Source: Toxorhynchites rutilus septentrionalis
Lineage: Eukaryota; Arthropoda; Insecta; Diptera; Culicidae
Reading direction: 5' to 3'
Assembly: GCF_029784135.1 (NCBI RefSeq)
Contig: NC_073746.1
Location: forward strand, 151,066,556-151,130,555
DNA length: 64,000 nucleotides
Both the position numbers and the translations under genes were made by a program. Each line of letters starts with the position of its first letter. Position 1 is the first letter of the stretch. Positions 45,876 through 57,774 of the stretch are shown in pieces. The notes beneath the pieces were generated by a model. That model was not told the DNA's origin and made no database searches. It saw nothing but the letters and a program-made list of their open reading frames with translations.

Positions 45876-47679
45876 TTACAGGTGCACCTGGAAGCTTTGC
45901 GCCGGTGGTTTCGGTGGCGATATGAACGGATTGGTGCTGTGAATCTCTGGCTTCGCCACATCAGCTACCCACTCGGCGTCGAACGGATCGGCCGCACTCA
46001 TCGATTTGGCCCGGGTGTGCAACGATGGGGCACGCTTCGGCGACGGAGAAGCATTTTTAACTATCTGACCGAGCCACTGTTCGGGCCTGGGAAGGGGAGA
46101 AGCAGTCTCGACGGGCACTACATGCTGTGGAACGACCGGTGCTGCAGTCGTCGTTAAGGAAGTCGTCGCCAGGCCGTTGGATGTTATTGGATTTGGTCCA
46201 CCCAGGGCAGAATTGTGCGAGAAGTCTAACGTGGAGTGTTTCATTGGGGATATGGATCGTACGGGAATGGTTGGCTGCTGCAGTCCGGCAGTAGAACTTG
46301 GTGCAAACACGGATGACATCGGAATGGTACAAGCGAGCGTTGGATCCGCTGGACTAGTGGCAGATGACATACTTAGGTAATTCCCAACGGTTACAATACT
46401 GTTTCCGGAAGCAGCCGTTTCATTCTTCGCATCCTTGTCAAGGTAAAAATCGTCTGTGTCATTCCTGGTGAGCAGCGAAAGGCCTTGACTCAACTCCTGA
46501 CAAAGCTGACTGACGGTATCCGTTGGTTGAGGCGAAATTTCCGGAATAGGAGAAACAGTTGTTCGATGTGGCGTAGTCGGTTCGAGGAAGGCTCTCTGCC
46601 TCTCGGCATTGGACGGAAGATCGTTGATCCTCAATGACATTTGACGTTTAAACGGCGAAGCCGTTCCGATCTGGGTGAATCCTCTAAAACTCCCCTGACG
46701 CTCTAGCATCGAAGGTGTAGCGTGCGGTCGCTCTATAGCGAATGGGTTGAACGGTTTGGACAAGTTATTGTTTTGCGATGGTGCTATCACTGCCGTGTCC
46801 AGGCTGGCCTGTCTTTCCGTCATAGTTTGCGTTCGGAATGAGCCTGTTCTGGTGAAAGTAGAGTTCTTCAAATCAAAAGTCATCGTAACACCGCACTCTT
46901 TATCACGACGTTGTTTCCGTTCCAAACACACCGCGAAGGCACAGCCTACGGCATGGGACAACCGCTCGCCACATTCTTTGTGTGCCAAAAACCCATGGCA
47001 CATCCATCGTCGTGTGGTACCGTCCCGACAGATGTAACTAAAGCCGTTATTTTGATTCCGATCCGGTGCGCAGAAGCTAACCTTTTCTATCGTTTGATCC
47101 ACAATCAAGCCCTTGGTATCTTCCTCAACGACTCGCAATCCATCTCCACTCACGTGCAGTTGGGCGCGAATGGGTCGACGTCGCGAGTTCTAAAACAATG
47201 AAGATGATCAGTTTGTTTAGAAATTACCACCCCAGCTGGGACATACCCTCAGAACTTTTAACGCCTCCTCACACACTTGCATACCGCGCGATTCGAACAC
47301 TTCCACGCATCCTAGGTATTTTACTGAAAAGGTACACGTGGCCGATCGCACAGCCTGCTCATCCGACTGCCACAGATGTGGTTTGGACGCCTCTGGAACG
47401 CGATCCTTGCGACGTCGGAATGAATCCCGGAAGGATTTCCGCAATCTATCCATCTTCTTAGGCGAACGTTTGCTCCCCCGGTAAGAGGCGGATTTCTGTG
47501 GATGAAAAATTCAGATAGTCGATTAATAAGTTCACCTGTATCAAGCGTTTGAAAATGTAGAAACAAAAATGCAATGGTCGCAGAAAGAGAGTGGTACCAA
47601 CCGTGTTTTTAACGTCACCATATGTCCCCCTGGTGAAGCCTCGCTCCAGCGGTTCGTGTGACGAAGTAGAATTCCCCAT
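45876..47679 (-). CDS. numb: Numb, cell-fate determinant (complete, 3 exons)
   Basis: Minus-strand exons: 47679-47602, 47495-47247 and 47189-45876 (stop), all joined in phase 0 with GT..AG introns, give 546 residues; fly Numb is similar in length. The N-terminus [20 protein letters not shown] carries the membrane-associating form; a second in-frame Met ([12 protein letters not shown], 47453) could start the shorter cytosolic form known in flies. The PTB domain (about 60-200) includes [35 protein letters not shown] and [20 protein letters not shown]. The NumbF region follows ([19 protein letters not shown]). Near the C-terminus are ADPFDAEW (DPF) and STNPFISPP (NPF), which in the family bind alpha-adaptin and EH-domain proteins. 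Numb segregates asymmetrically and blocks Notch. No lesion is seen. The longer N-terminal exon has a good Kozak context (GGAATGG). Confidence 0.97.
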
Positions 47680-48420
47680 TCCAGGTTTATATAGTTCTCG
47701 CGGGAAACAAATTTAACTCAATTTAGCAACTGGTGCTCTCACAGGTCGTTTAAAAACAGCGACCAAATACATATACCAGATACACGGTCTCGGTGCCAAA
47801 GAAAGGTTAATAAATTCTAAGGTTGAATAATTATCACATTCATGAGATTTCGTTCCGTTCTTGCTCCGGCGTTTCCCCGTGCTCTATCTCGCGCGAGTGT
47901 ACACACTCTCTCTGGCAGTAGGGGAACAACCACGCGATGCTACAGGGTTCGTTTGAATGCTATGGCACTGGTTCACAACGGCGTCGATACAGCTTGGGAG
48001 ACGCGTCGTTGAAGTCATAGAAATAAATATATCGCCGTATCGAGAGTTGTGTCTCGTTGACCTTTCGTCACCTCCAGTGTTGTGGTTGCTTCTGGGATGG
48101 ATGACGCGCCACGCGAAACCAGTTCTTCTCCGGATTCCTTCTGCCGGTGCGGCGGGGGCTATGTGGCAGTTTCCGAACGCTGGTTGCCAATAATCACGAC
48201 GCGTTCTGTGCTGCTGGCTGAACTACTGCTGCTGGTCGAATGTTAACTGTAACGATGAACGGTGTGTGTGGGTCCATTAGAAACATATTTTTTTGTACCG
48301 GCGCGCACTTCGCTTTCCGCTCGCGCTTGGCGCTGACGATGCGTGCCGCGGACTGAATGGGAACTGAACTGGAAAGTCTGATGTCAGCAAACGTGGGTTA
48401 TGTTATTAGCCATGGTGAAT
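47680..48420 (-). promoter_or_regulatory. Unique GC-richer upstream region of numb, candidate promoter/5' UTR
   Basis: This 740-bp stretch lacks repeats and is clearly less AT-rich than the rest of the window. On the minus strand TCAGT-type initiators occur at about 48345-48365 (GTTCAGTTCC, CATTCAGTCC). A TATATAA lies only about 10 bp before the ATG and is too close to serve that start. No transcription start is demonstrated. Confidence 0.45.
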
Positions 48421-48754
48421 TTTGTACTAAGTATAAATCAGAACTTATCTGCGGTCAACCAGAGGAGAATGTAATTTTTGATAATTCATCTGAATGTTGT
48501 TTCTTTTGTTGGAATGGGTAGAGTTATCGTTTTTATTGACAAAGATATGCCATCGTTAAGAACAATCCTTTAACCCTTTATAAGGCCGTAGAAACTAGGC
48601 AAGGAATCGACTTCAACTTCAAAGCACATAATCCTTACATGAGGAAGAACACATGTTTACCTTCGTTAAAAAATTAACTATTGAAACAGTTAAAAAAATT
48701 GGTGATATTATAGTTGCCACTACCCGTTAACCCCAAAAACACTGTTTGCCGCTA

Positions 48755-49145
48755 GTGATGTCTAAATTTTTCATTTATTCGATTATCGATTAATCGTTGG
48801 GGCATTTTTCAACATTCGATTCATTCGAATAATTGTCTTTCAATATTCGATTAATCGAGCGAATTTTTATTTCTTGAAATAATCACGTATCACGATGTCA
48901 TTTTGATCGCGTGGTCTATCGGGTTGTCGATGTTAGATGGTTGGATGAAACATATTGGATAAAAAATTTATTTTCTTAATCCAAAAATGCATTAACCTTG
49001 AGAAAGATTCCTCCTTTCATTAATCGCGATTACAATGACAATTATTCGATGTATTCATATTTTGATTTTGAATTATTCGATACGAAATTACTCGATTATA
49101 ATTTAAGATATTCGATTATTTGATTTAATCGAACGATTAACCGAC
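48755..49145 (+). repeat. ATTCGATTAATCG-rich repeat, copy A
   Basis: Palindromic CGATTAATCG and ATTCGA words recur throughout. The 48775-48955 part reappears in inverse orientation at 52255-52890, where about 440 bp of other sequence splits it. Confidence 0.8.
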
Positions 49146-49461
49146 GTTTCTATTTGCCGCTGCCTTGTAAGCTCACTTTATTGCGCTTTTGGTTATTTGG
49201 TTACACGCGATTGGACCATAGTCATAGATAATCTTTGATATTTGAGTACTAGCTTCCGGATATTTTTCAGAAGCTCATGCTGTGGATAATGGTTATGAAA
49301 TCGATATCACATTGAGTTGATTGATATCACCGATTAGCCAGGGGATTCCGTTCGGTCGATACGAGAAGGATCTGCAGTATTTGAAACGCAACATATGTCA
49401 CCCTTCGTTTGCCTGGTTAAAAAAAATATAAATTACAACACTTAAAACAAGCCTTTTTTAA

Positions 49462-50054
49462 CGCTTTGGCGTCCGGCGACACCACAGTGGTTACATGCGC
49501 AAAGTATCTCAGTGGCCGGCGACAACCTATTAGTGTCGTTTGCATTCTGTTGGGGTTTTGTTTAGGTAACAATTACCTACACACGCCCAACAAGTTTTAT
49601 ATTTTTATTAATAGGGGAGGTGGGGAAATATGAACAGTTTAAGAAGAACTTCAATTATATCTTTCGAAATTCATGTTTCTCCAAACTTAGATGCAGTTTC
49701 TTGCATTTCAATATACTGTTTTTCGAATTAATCGACCGAATGTTTTTCAATGTTGTTACTAAAATAAAAACAGACCGAAAAGTAGAACATTTTTTCGACG
49801 ATTACCCGCATGGACATATAGTGGGGAGAATATGGACAGGTTTGTAATATTTACGTATGAATATCATCGAAATGTCATTAAAGTAGAGGAACAGGGTTGA
49901 GAACTTATGAAAACTTACGATGATATTAGTAAAACATAACAATTTATAATTTCCCGATAATGTCAAGAACGGGCGGCGACAAGCCAAGTAATCCGAATGA
50001 GCGCTGCCGGCGCCAAGCGAATATTTTTTCACGAAACGTGCGGTAGTCAAAGTG
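49462..50054. mobile_element. Candidate TTAA-flanked piggyBac-like MITE
   Basis: TTAA at 49458-49461 and 50055-50058 enclose ends CGCTTTGGCGTCCGGCG and CGGTAGTCAAAGTG, inverted over the first bases. Inner GGCGACA words occur near both ends. No transposase ORF. Confidence 0.45.
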
Positions 50055-50189
50055 TTAATATGTTATGAATGAAATAATGTAAAATGATGATTTTCTAACC
50101 TTTTCGGCGTAGAAAGACCGGGAAATTTCAAGAAAAATCCTGATTTTTCTTAAAAATTTAACGAATTTCAAACCAAAAAAAAAATTATA

Positions 50190-50245
50190 GGAGGTTGTGT
50201 CCATGATACGACCGCATTGTTGACGTAGAACTACGCTGTTATTTT
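50190..50245 (+). repeat. GACGTAGAACTACG repeat with ACGACCGCATTGT extension
   Basis: AGGAGGTTGTGTCCATGAT, ACGACCGCATTGTTGACG and TAGAACTACGCTGTT match, in inverse, the block at 32004-32068. Confidence 0.75.
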
Positions 50246-50416
50246 ATATAAGTCACTTGTTTATACCTTCGGATAGTATTCTATAATGTTGTGACCAACG
50301 AAACCCTTATGATGACGGAAAACAAACAATTTTAACTGCTTGGAAAAGACTGAATTATGCCACACAGCTTGTACTCTGCTGTAACACCCATCGATGCAAA
50401 TTCGCTGGTGAGTTTG

Positions 50417-50935
50417 TCAAGAGCGACCGCCTTCACCACCAGCGGGGGGGAGCTTGATTTTGGTTGCTGCCTGGGTAACGGCATTTACATTTTCGACAGA
50501 CGCGCCGAAATCGCCTACTTCGCTGTTGTTCGATGCGGTGTCACACTCGCGAAGGCTCGGTTCAGTGCGAGCGCTTTTCACTGCACCAACATCGCGTGCA
50601 TCATTCGATGACGCTTGCCTCGAAATTTTATTGCCCCTGGCAATGCATTCATTTTTTGCAAGGCTCGAGCCTGCCTTCCTCTTCTTCTTGTTCATCACAC
50701 ACTACGCGAAGCGTCCAATTTATGACGCGGAAAGAAAAGCACACGATACGAATAACGCGAAAAATGAACTGAAAACACCACACGACGATATCCAGGTTGG
50801 ATTACCACTGGTGGGGTCCAATCTTAGATCGAAGCGCAGCGAAAGCAAAGTGAACTGGATTGCTCAACAGTCCGATGCCGAATGAAAGTTTGCCTCAGCG
50901 AGATCCACTGTTTATACTCTAGGCAAGTATTCCCC
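50417..50935 (-). other. Small basic ORF with TATA-containing leader (repeat-associated)
   Basis: On the minus strand a TATA box (GAGTATAAACAGTGG, about 50920) is followed by a leader of about 220 nt. An ATG at 50698 opens 93 codons (MNKKKRKAGSSLAKNECIAR, ending AATKIKLPPAGGEGGRS). The Lys/Arg-rich start resembles a nuclear or histone-tail type sequence, but I recognise no family. The TATA module is shared with 29695. Further upstream on the same strand (51030-51310) lies the GACGTAG repeat. The whole 50.4-51.3 kb block may be one mobile or dispersed unit. Confidence 0.45.
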
Positions 50936-51029
50936 TTCATTCTTCTACTTTTCCTTTGTTCACGGAGACTTTAAAACCTACGATTTCCCCTCCGTTGGTC
51001 GTCGATAAGTTGCTCGTTCTTGACAGCTC

Positions 51030-51310
51030 TGTTCGGGAAAGCACACAAATGGACAGAATAAATGTATGGGAAAATGGAAACGCTTAAAGTTTTCATGAAT
51101 TTTAACCATTTACAAACCAAGGAATTCTAATGTATAGCATATTAAACAAATCTTAGGGAATTTCCGATTCGTTTAGTATGTAAATCGCCAAAATCCGTTC
51201 GCGGCAACAAAAGTTATTAACGTTAACTTTATTTCATAAAAACGTGACCTGTTTTCGGATCTGGCACCCTTCATGAAAGACGTAGTTCTACGTCAAAAAA
51301 CAAAACATCA
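51030..51310 (-). repeat. GACGTAGAACTACGTC dispersed repeat, copy 2 (inverse of 25556-25830)
   Basis: It contains CTTAGGGAATTTCCGATTCG, AACGTTAACTTTATTTCA and GACGTAGTTCTACGTC in the order expected for an inverted copy. Confidence 0.8.
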
Positions 51311-51379
51311 CGTCATTACAAAACGTCATTAGCGAATTCGTCTTTGAGATTGGGTTAGTTCCAAACTGACTCAGTAATA

Positions 51380-51440
51380 AAAACTATGGGTGGGTTATAC
51401 CTATGATATAATCACAAACTTGACGTGGGACTGCCGTTGG
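51380..51440 (+). repeat. Second GACGT(A/G)GGACT repeat near 51.4 kb
   Basis: GGTGGGTTATACCTATGATA and CTTGACGTGGGACTGCCGTTG parallel 35300-35350. Confidence 0.6.
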
Positions 51441-51799
51441 CTTAGTAAACTTTTGTGTTTTTTCAATTAGCAATAATCGCACCTCGGAGGTTCCTCATTG
51501 GGCACGGATATCGTCGCTGCGCAGAGCTATCTTTTATGTGTATTGATTGAATTATTGATTAAACTAGTGGATGAATGAAACAATTTACGAATTCAATTGC
51601 AAACAAATCCCAATTTAGGTCAATTCATGCATTATAGTAGTGGTTATCGCAACAAATAGTTATCATCATTTTTGCCTAATCATCAAACGGTATGTCACAT
51701 AATGTGAGCTGAGCTGACGACATGAAGGGATATATTCCAATGCAGTCTTGCATAACCGAGCCAAAGCGTTGCATTTGTACCTGCTTTTGTAGACCGTGT

Positions 51800-52205
51800 T
51801 AGCAAAACGACTTCTGGAGTGTAAAAATGCATGGGGGTATAAAAGTACTGCCGACTTGCATGTATATGCAATACCGATTCTCCCAACTTCTTGGTTTCGG
51901 AATCTGTGTTGGGAAAACACATTCCGATTTGTAGAAACGCAAACGAGTACGAAAGTACCCGCAGCTTACATCTATTTTGCAATGCCGATTTCCCCAGGCT
52001 CCATAGATTTGAAGATTGTATTAGGGAAACATTCCGATTTGCAGAAATGCAAGCGAGTACGAAAGTACCCGCGGTTTGCATTTATTTTGCAATACCGATT
52101 TCCCCTGGCTCCATGGTTTTGAAATATGTGTTAGGGAAACATCCCAGTTTGCCAAAACGTAAACGAGTACGAAAATTCCCGCAGCTTGCATCTATTTTGC
52201 AATTT
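51800..52205 (+). repeat. Tandem array, about 3.5 units of about 112 bp
   Basis: Each unit carries CATTCCGATTTG.AGAAA, CGAGTACGAAAGTACCCGC and ATTTTGCAAT.CCGATT. The first unit is diverged. Confidence 0.85.
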
Positions 52206-52254
52206 TTAATACATTTTTGAGTTAAAAGTTAGGCTATGATATTTTTTTTTCATC

Positions 52255-52890
52255 CAAAAGCGGACATCTAACATCGCAACCCGATGGACCACGCGACCAG
52301 AATGACATCGTGATACACTATACAGACTTCAATTATATATGCTTTTAGTGCTGTCCTGCTCACTTTTCAAGTGAATATGAAATCATCGCCCTCAATAAAC
52401 CTAAGCTATTGCCACTGCGAAGCATAGTGCTATTCTCGTCAATCGTTCGTTCAGTTTATGCATTTCGCGGTTTTTCGATAAAGCTTGTATGTTTGTTGTT
52501 TGAATCTTTTTTAGAATTTTGCGGAATATGATAGTTAAAAAAAATCTGTGCTGCATGGACCTATTTCGGAAAAATAGAAGGCGAAAAAGTATAGTGCAAA
52601 ATGTGTTTAGCCGTTATAGTATTTTGTCGAAATACATCGAAAGCACCATTTCATTCAGAAACCATTATTCTGCACATAAATGTTTATTTTAGAATTATAT
52701 TTAATGAACTTTTAAAATTTAACATCATAATCATCTTTATTATCAATGTCTGTTCATTATTATTACAAGAAATAAATATTCGCTCGATTAATTGAATACT
52801 GAAAGACAATTATTCGAATGAATCGAACATTGAAATATGGCCCAACGATTAATCGATAATCGAAGAAACGAAAAACTTGGACGACTCTAT
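52255..52890 (-). repeat. ATTCGATTAATCG-rich repeat, copy B, split by an insertion
   Basis: Inverse of 48755-48955. Matching parts are 52255-52325 and 52775-52870. The intervening 440 bp has no recognised identity. Confidence 0.75.
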
Positions 52891-52919
52891 GCGTTGTATA
52901 GTCTGATTTGTTTATATTT

Positions 52920-53340
52920 GCGATGAAAAATGTACAGTGTCGACGTCTGGTGGCGATATTTGTGCTTGGGAGGTAATTTATTCTATATCAGATAAATTAT
53001 ATCACTTTGAATGAAAATTCCTACATTAAGTTGTTTGATTACCTAACACATGTAGTCCTGACACTTACTTAACCATTTGTCAATACATTTCCTGTTTGTT
53101 CCTCAAATAATTATCATTATAATATGAAATTTTCATCAGACACAGTTTTCGTTTAATATGATTTGCAATTTCGAAAAAAAAACCCTCTTATTTCATTACG
53201 TAGAATACATATTCGACACGTAAAAGTAATTTTTCATTCATAATTTTTATTTTAAAAGCATATTTATTCCACCTGAAAATCCATAATTATTTTCACCCCC
53301 CAATGCAAGCACACGAAGCTTAATGTCGTCTACGCGAATA
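52920..53340 (+). repeat. Dispersed repeat beginning GCGATGAAAAA, copy 1
   Basis: GTGTCGACGTCTGGTGGCGA and several later blocks (TATACATTTCC-like, CATTATAATAT.AA, TTTTTCATTCATAATTT) are shared in the same order with 61723-62172. Confidence 0.75.
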
Positions 53341-53921
53341 TACTCTTCAAAATCAGAATCCGAATTGGACTACGATTCCAATAATACAAAAGCAAAAGCA
53401 GCAGGTTTTCCATTTTCATAGTCTTTATTTTTAAATTTTCCAAAACAATACTCGGAACTTGACAGTTCAGTATAGTTGTATTGGTGAACCCGAGTGCGAA
53501 CCCGTGAAACATCACAGTGCGAACCTAACAGCATTCGGGTTGAACCTAGTGCAAAACTAGGTTGAAACTGAGTGAATAAAAAAACGTTTTGACAGAAGTT
53601 AGGTTGGAACTGGGGTCGAGATAGAACAAAAACGAATTCGCTATTATCTATGTATGCCTAAAACTATGTAAATAAGTATTGGTAAGCTAGATAAAAGATC
53701 ACAACTAAGCAGCTGAACTGTCAACTTCTGACAAGATTGTTGCATGCGAAGATTTTTGTGAAATTTCAAACGGATTTCAACTCATTTTAAAAAGTCAAAT
53801 CTTGTGTGCCATCGATCAACTGAGATAGAATTCAATTATCAAGGAAGGTAGTGAATATTTTAACGGAAAAGTGGCTTAGTTTTAATCATACTCTTGAGAA
53901 GCGGGGTAGTTGAATTTGCAA
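53341..53921. other. Anonymous sequence, possible inverted ends
   Basis: GAACTTGACAGTTCAG at 53456 and CTGAACTGTCAACTTC at 53712 are inverted relative to each other, so a MITE of about 280 bp is possible. The interior has GGTTC/GAACC-type short repeats. Confidence 0.35.
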
Positions 53922-53933
53922 AGTAATAAAAAA

Positions 53934-54209
53934 AATTTTTTTTCTTTTTTTATCTTCGCTTATTTTTCGTCGGCCTATTTCCGCCACTTTAGTGCCAATC
54001 ACCGACATCAGGGAGGCGACTCCACCTGTTCCTACCTATCAGACTCAACAACTCATGAGCCGGGCCAACTTCTTTTACTTCCGCTCCGAAGGAAGACGTA
54101 ACCAGAGATTTTTCGCCTCAGAAAATCCCAACGACGCCAGCTGGGATTGAACCCAGGCCGATCGGATTGTGAGGCTGTTACGCTAACCATACAACCACTG
54201 GCGCCGTCG
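53934..54209 (-). mobile_element. tRNA-derived SINE (Feilai-like), 276 bp, with target duplication
   Basis: The minus strand starts with a tRNA-like head (GGCGCCAGTGGTTGTATGG as A-box region; GGTTCAATCCC as B box). A unique body (CGGAGCGGAAGTAAAAGAAG) and an A-rich tail follow. AGTAATAAAAAA flanks both sides (53922-53933 and 54210-54221), a clear target-site duplication. The family name is a recollection of the mosquito SINE Feilai and is tentative. Confidence 0.85.
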
Positions 54210-54221
54210 AGTAATAAAAAA

Positions 54222-55924
54222 TGATGACAACAAAATTCAAACTTTAGATATCGTTTTAGAAAAACTTCCACCGACTCCCGCTCTCAAACCTCAATAAAAT
54301 TATTGCACAATATGTCCAATTTTATGGCACAGGTGACTTCGGTGCAGTTTCTTGTGGTTTCATAAACTATTCGATAATTTGTAATTTTCCAATCGCTCCT
54401 AAATAATCAAATTTTTGAAAAGTGGGAGGAAAGTAGTGATAATAACAGAACCTCATGCATATTTTGCTATCTGATCACTTATCTGCTAGAAGATAGTCAG
54501 GAGCATGTTTACAAAACAAAAATACAATGTTTGTCATAGATACTGTTCTAAACTCAATAAAAAGTGGAAAGCATGTCATTGAGCAAAAAAATCTATTCAT
54601 GAAGATACATAAAACGTGGCAGCAATCCCCAACTCTGCTGCCCAGTTCCGAAGAGATTAGAGATTATCTTATACGATTATCCAAATGACATGAGACATTT
54701 ATGCAAACCGTAGTTCTAAAACTTATGAACAATCTTCCCATCACACCAAAGTGTCACAATGACTAAATTCTGCTGTTGTTATTTTTGACTCACATTGCGG
54801 TTTTTCAGCATAAAAATGCCAATATAGTCACGGCCTTATAATGGATTAAAGGACTGCGTTACAAATGAATGACAGCTGATTGTGTTAGACATGTTATCTT
54901 TGTAATCGATTTCTAAACACGATTACAGTGTTTCTTACTCTGAAGTTGGGTGACTGGTAGACCAATTATCTCTTCATATAGCATTTTTCTCATTTAAGTG
55001 TATGAAAAAAGTATCTCTATGTTTCTATGTTTCCAGCCGAATTGAGGTCAATGAACGAAAACTACAGAATCTTTCATGAAAAGTGTGAAGTTACCGGCAT
55101 GGAATGTATGTGAATAACACTCATGACAAAAATGAAAGCCCATTTAAAAAAATAACTGAAGTACAAAGATAGTTTTCGACTTCGAATGTCTATTACTTCA
55201 GTACCTGTTTTTTTTTAATTGATTAAGGTTGTTTATTGAAGTAGATTAACTATACAACAATAACCGAAAAATAGCCAATAATAATCCGATCATCTCCGAT
55301 TTTTTAAGCGTTAGAACGGGTCTTTCATTAAGAACTTGTCAACTTTTTTTGTGCAAACACACAGGTTTTTTGAGAACTCAATAGTTCAAATTTAATCTGA
55401 TTGTAGCTGAACTCTTACATTTTAAGAATAAAATTCGATTTCGGTCATAAGACCACGGGTCCGTTTACAGCGATCGATGCGTTGAACCCAATTTTCCACT
55501 GGTTGGTTTCGTCAATCTTTTAAAGTTCTTTTTTTTCGATGTACTTGTCAGTCGTTAGTTTTGAGCATCGCACTACAACAATGGTAGTATTTTATTATGA
55601 TCTTGTAAAAATGTACGATAAACTATTGATCTCCATTTTGCTGCTTTTTAGGTAAGCACCAGAGATATTGCGGAGGTTTTCAGATGACATTTGGTCACTA
55701 TCTCTCGCTTCAAATATACTCTATGGTATTGTATTAATCTCAAAATCCTGGAAGCATACATCCGCGAACTACGCCTATACCAAAGTAAAACGCCACTCCA
55801 ACGCACGAAGATAAGGGAGTTGGAAGTGAAATTGTTATTTTTGCGGTCAGAAAAGAAAACAATCATCCCTTTCTTTGACTTTTCCAACTTTTCCTCTGAT
55901 CAACACATTATTTTACAGCAGACA
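54222..55924. other. No gene recognised
   Basis: An 80-codon plus-strand frame (55691-55933; EAYIRELRLYQSK, RTKIRELEVKLLFLR) has a leucine/charged pattern but no recognisable domain or start context. Confidence 0.4.
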
Positions 55925-56080
55925 TACAAATGAAACACAAATTTCTGCCTAACTCAAGAACTAGTCAAGCAAATGGAACCAATATGGCATGTGGAGGTTC
56001 TAGGGGGAAAGAAAAATTTCTATGGTGGTTCGACACTCCTCCTCCTCTGTAAGGAAAGGGTTTATAAGAATCCTGTATAT
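55925..56080 (+). repeat. Outlying unit of the AATGAAACACAAATTTC minisatellite
   Basis: AAATGAAACACAAATTTC.GC, AACTCGAGAA-like words and GACACTCCTCCTCCTCT are shared with 57775-58320. Confidence 0.7.
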
Positions 56081-56121
56081 GATAGTCAGAAATCCTTTTT
56101 ATTTGTTTTTTTTTATGCATA

Positions 56122-57211
56122 CAGGGCGAACTTCGATAAAACGTACCCACGATATAACGTCACCCGATATAACGTACATTTTACCTCATTATAACGTACA
56201 CATTTTTAATGGGCGAATTTCATGCCAACTCGTCCTAGGAGTTAGCAGCACCACCTCAGATTGCAGTGAAACGTTGTGGATGTGAAAACATTGGACATTG
56301 ACTTTTTTTTTCCTTTATTTTTTACAAAAAATCTAACTCAATAACTATATTACCCACAAAATTTTGATCAAAGAATGAAATGCAGAAAGTTGTTTAAATT
56401 TTCAAAAAAATACATTTTTTTCTGAAAGTTACACTAAAAAAATACCTTTGAAATTGAAATATATTTTTTTAAATTTATTTTTTAATTCAAATCAATTAAA
56501 AAAAAACCCAAAAGCAACAGTGTAGAGTAGACTTGTCGGTAGTTGTATGGAATTTTAAAAAAATATGTTTCTAAGAGAAACGAATTATTTTTCAAACTTT
56601 TTTTTTTTGAGAACTTGTTTTCCATTTTTTTAAATAAAATCTTGAACAATTTCCTATATTTCATCGTCTGACAATAATTCTATAATTCTTACAGTTTTTG
56701 AGTTGGATATTTTTTTTAAATTGAAGGTTTTCGAACTTTTTTCGAAAAAAATTAAATTGAAAACTTTAAGACCTACAACCTTTTTGGTCAGAATATGAAA
56801 TATAGAAAAAATAATAGGAATAATAATAGGAAAAAAAATTCACAAAAAAAATATTTTTTTAAAATTCAGAACGAAAATTCTATGAATAGTCCATACAACT
56901 ACCAACAAGTCTCCTATACATCAGAAGAAGGGCACCGGAAATTTTTTTTTTTGGCAAGCAAGTGCTGATTTTATCTATTTACCCTCAATCAACAGTATGG
57001 AGGGAAACTTCATGAGAAAGGTTGGCTTTTGCTTATAGTTGGAATTGTTCATCATTATTTATAAACTCTACCCAAACAACCCAAACAGCATCATAATAAA
57101 GTAATACGAGCTCCGTTTCTGAGTTTTTTTTATTATGCTCCGATATAACGTACAATTCGATACAACATACAATTTTGAAAGTGAAATGTACGTTATATCC
57201 CAGTTTTCCTG
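56122..57211. mobile_element. pogo-like MITE with repeated CGATATAACGTAC motif, 1090 bp
   Basis: It is flanked by TA, with ends CAGGGCGAACTTCGATA and the inverse ATATCCCAGTTTTCCTG. Just inside both ends are several copies of (C)GATATAACGTAC or its inverse (56140-56195; 57130-57195), a likely transposase-binding array. The interior is A/T homopolymer-rich and non-coding. Confidence 0.75.
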
Positions 57212-57774
57212 TATATCTTTCGTTTTTTGAATATAAACAAAAAGAATTTTATTTTTGATTCATTCCCTTAAAGTCAGAAAATATCTTTCTCATATAAAAA
57301 AAATTTAAATACTTTCAGGAGGTGATATAGGATCATCTTTAATGAAAAAAAATCCTTCTACGCATATGTTCGAATTTCAACGATGACAGAGTTATTGAAC
57401 TTTTTCTCTGTTTCGGGCTCTATTTGCCTTAAACTGACTCTAATTCAATAATAATACGCTACGCAGGGCAATTCTGTTGCTTCCATTTGACAGATGAGAA
57501 AATTTTATATAGGATACAGTTGTGAAACTTCCAAATTAATGGATTTTAGTGGTTAGTGGTTTTTAAGGTGTTATTCTAAATTTTATCCCAAAAATATATA
57601 ATCAAATTGAATGTTCCTATCAACCAAACTAAAGCTGTCTGACTCCTCTACAATTCGTTTTTTGACAACCAGCTTCTATCTTTTTGTATTTCACTGCAAT
57701 ATCGTATTAAACAATTCCTGGTGAATCTTCAACTAGAAAAATCACGATTTTTACTTCACTTGAAATATTTCTTT
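57212..57774. other. No gene recognised
   Basis: AT-rich; no significant frames or terminal repeats seen. Confidence 0.4.

Noticed and set aside
46747..47201. Plus-strand ORFs over numb
   Set aside because: They lie antisense to conserved numb exons and show no protein features of their own.
47689..47699. TATATAA as numb TATA box
   Set aside because: It lies about 10 bp from the start codon, too close to leave a leader.
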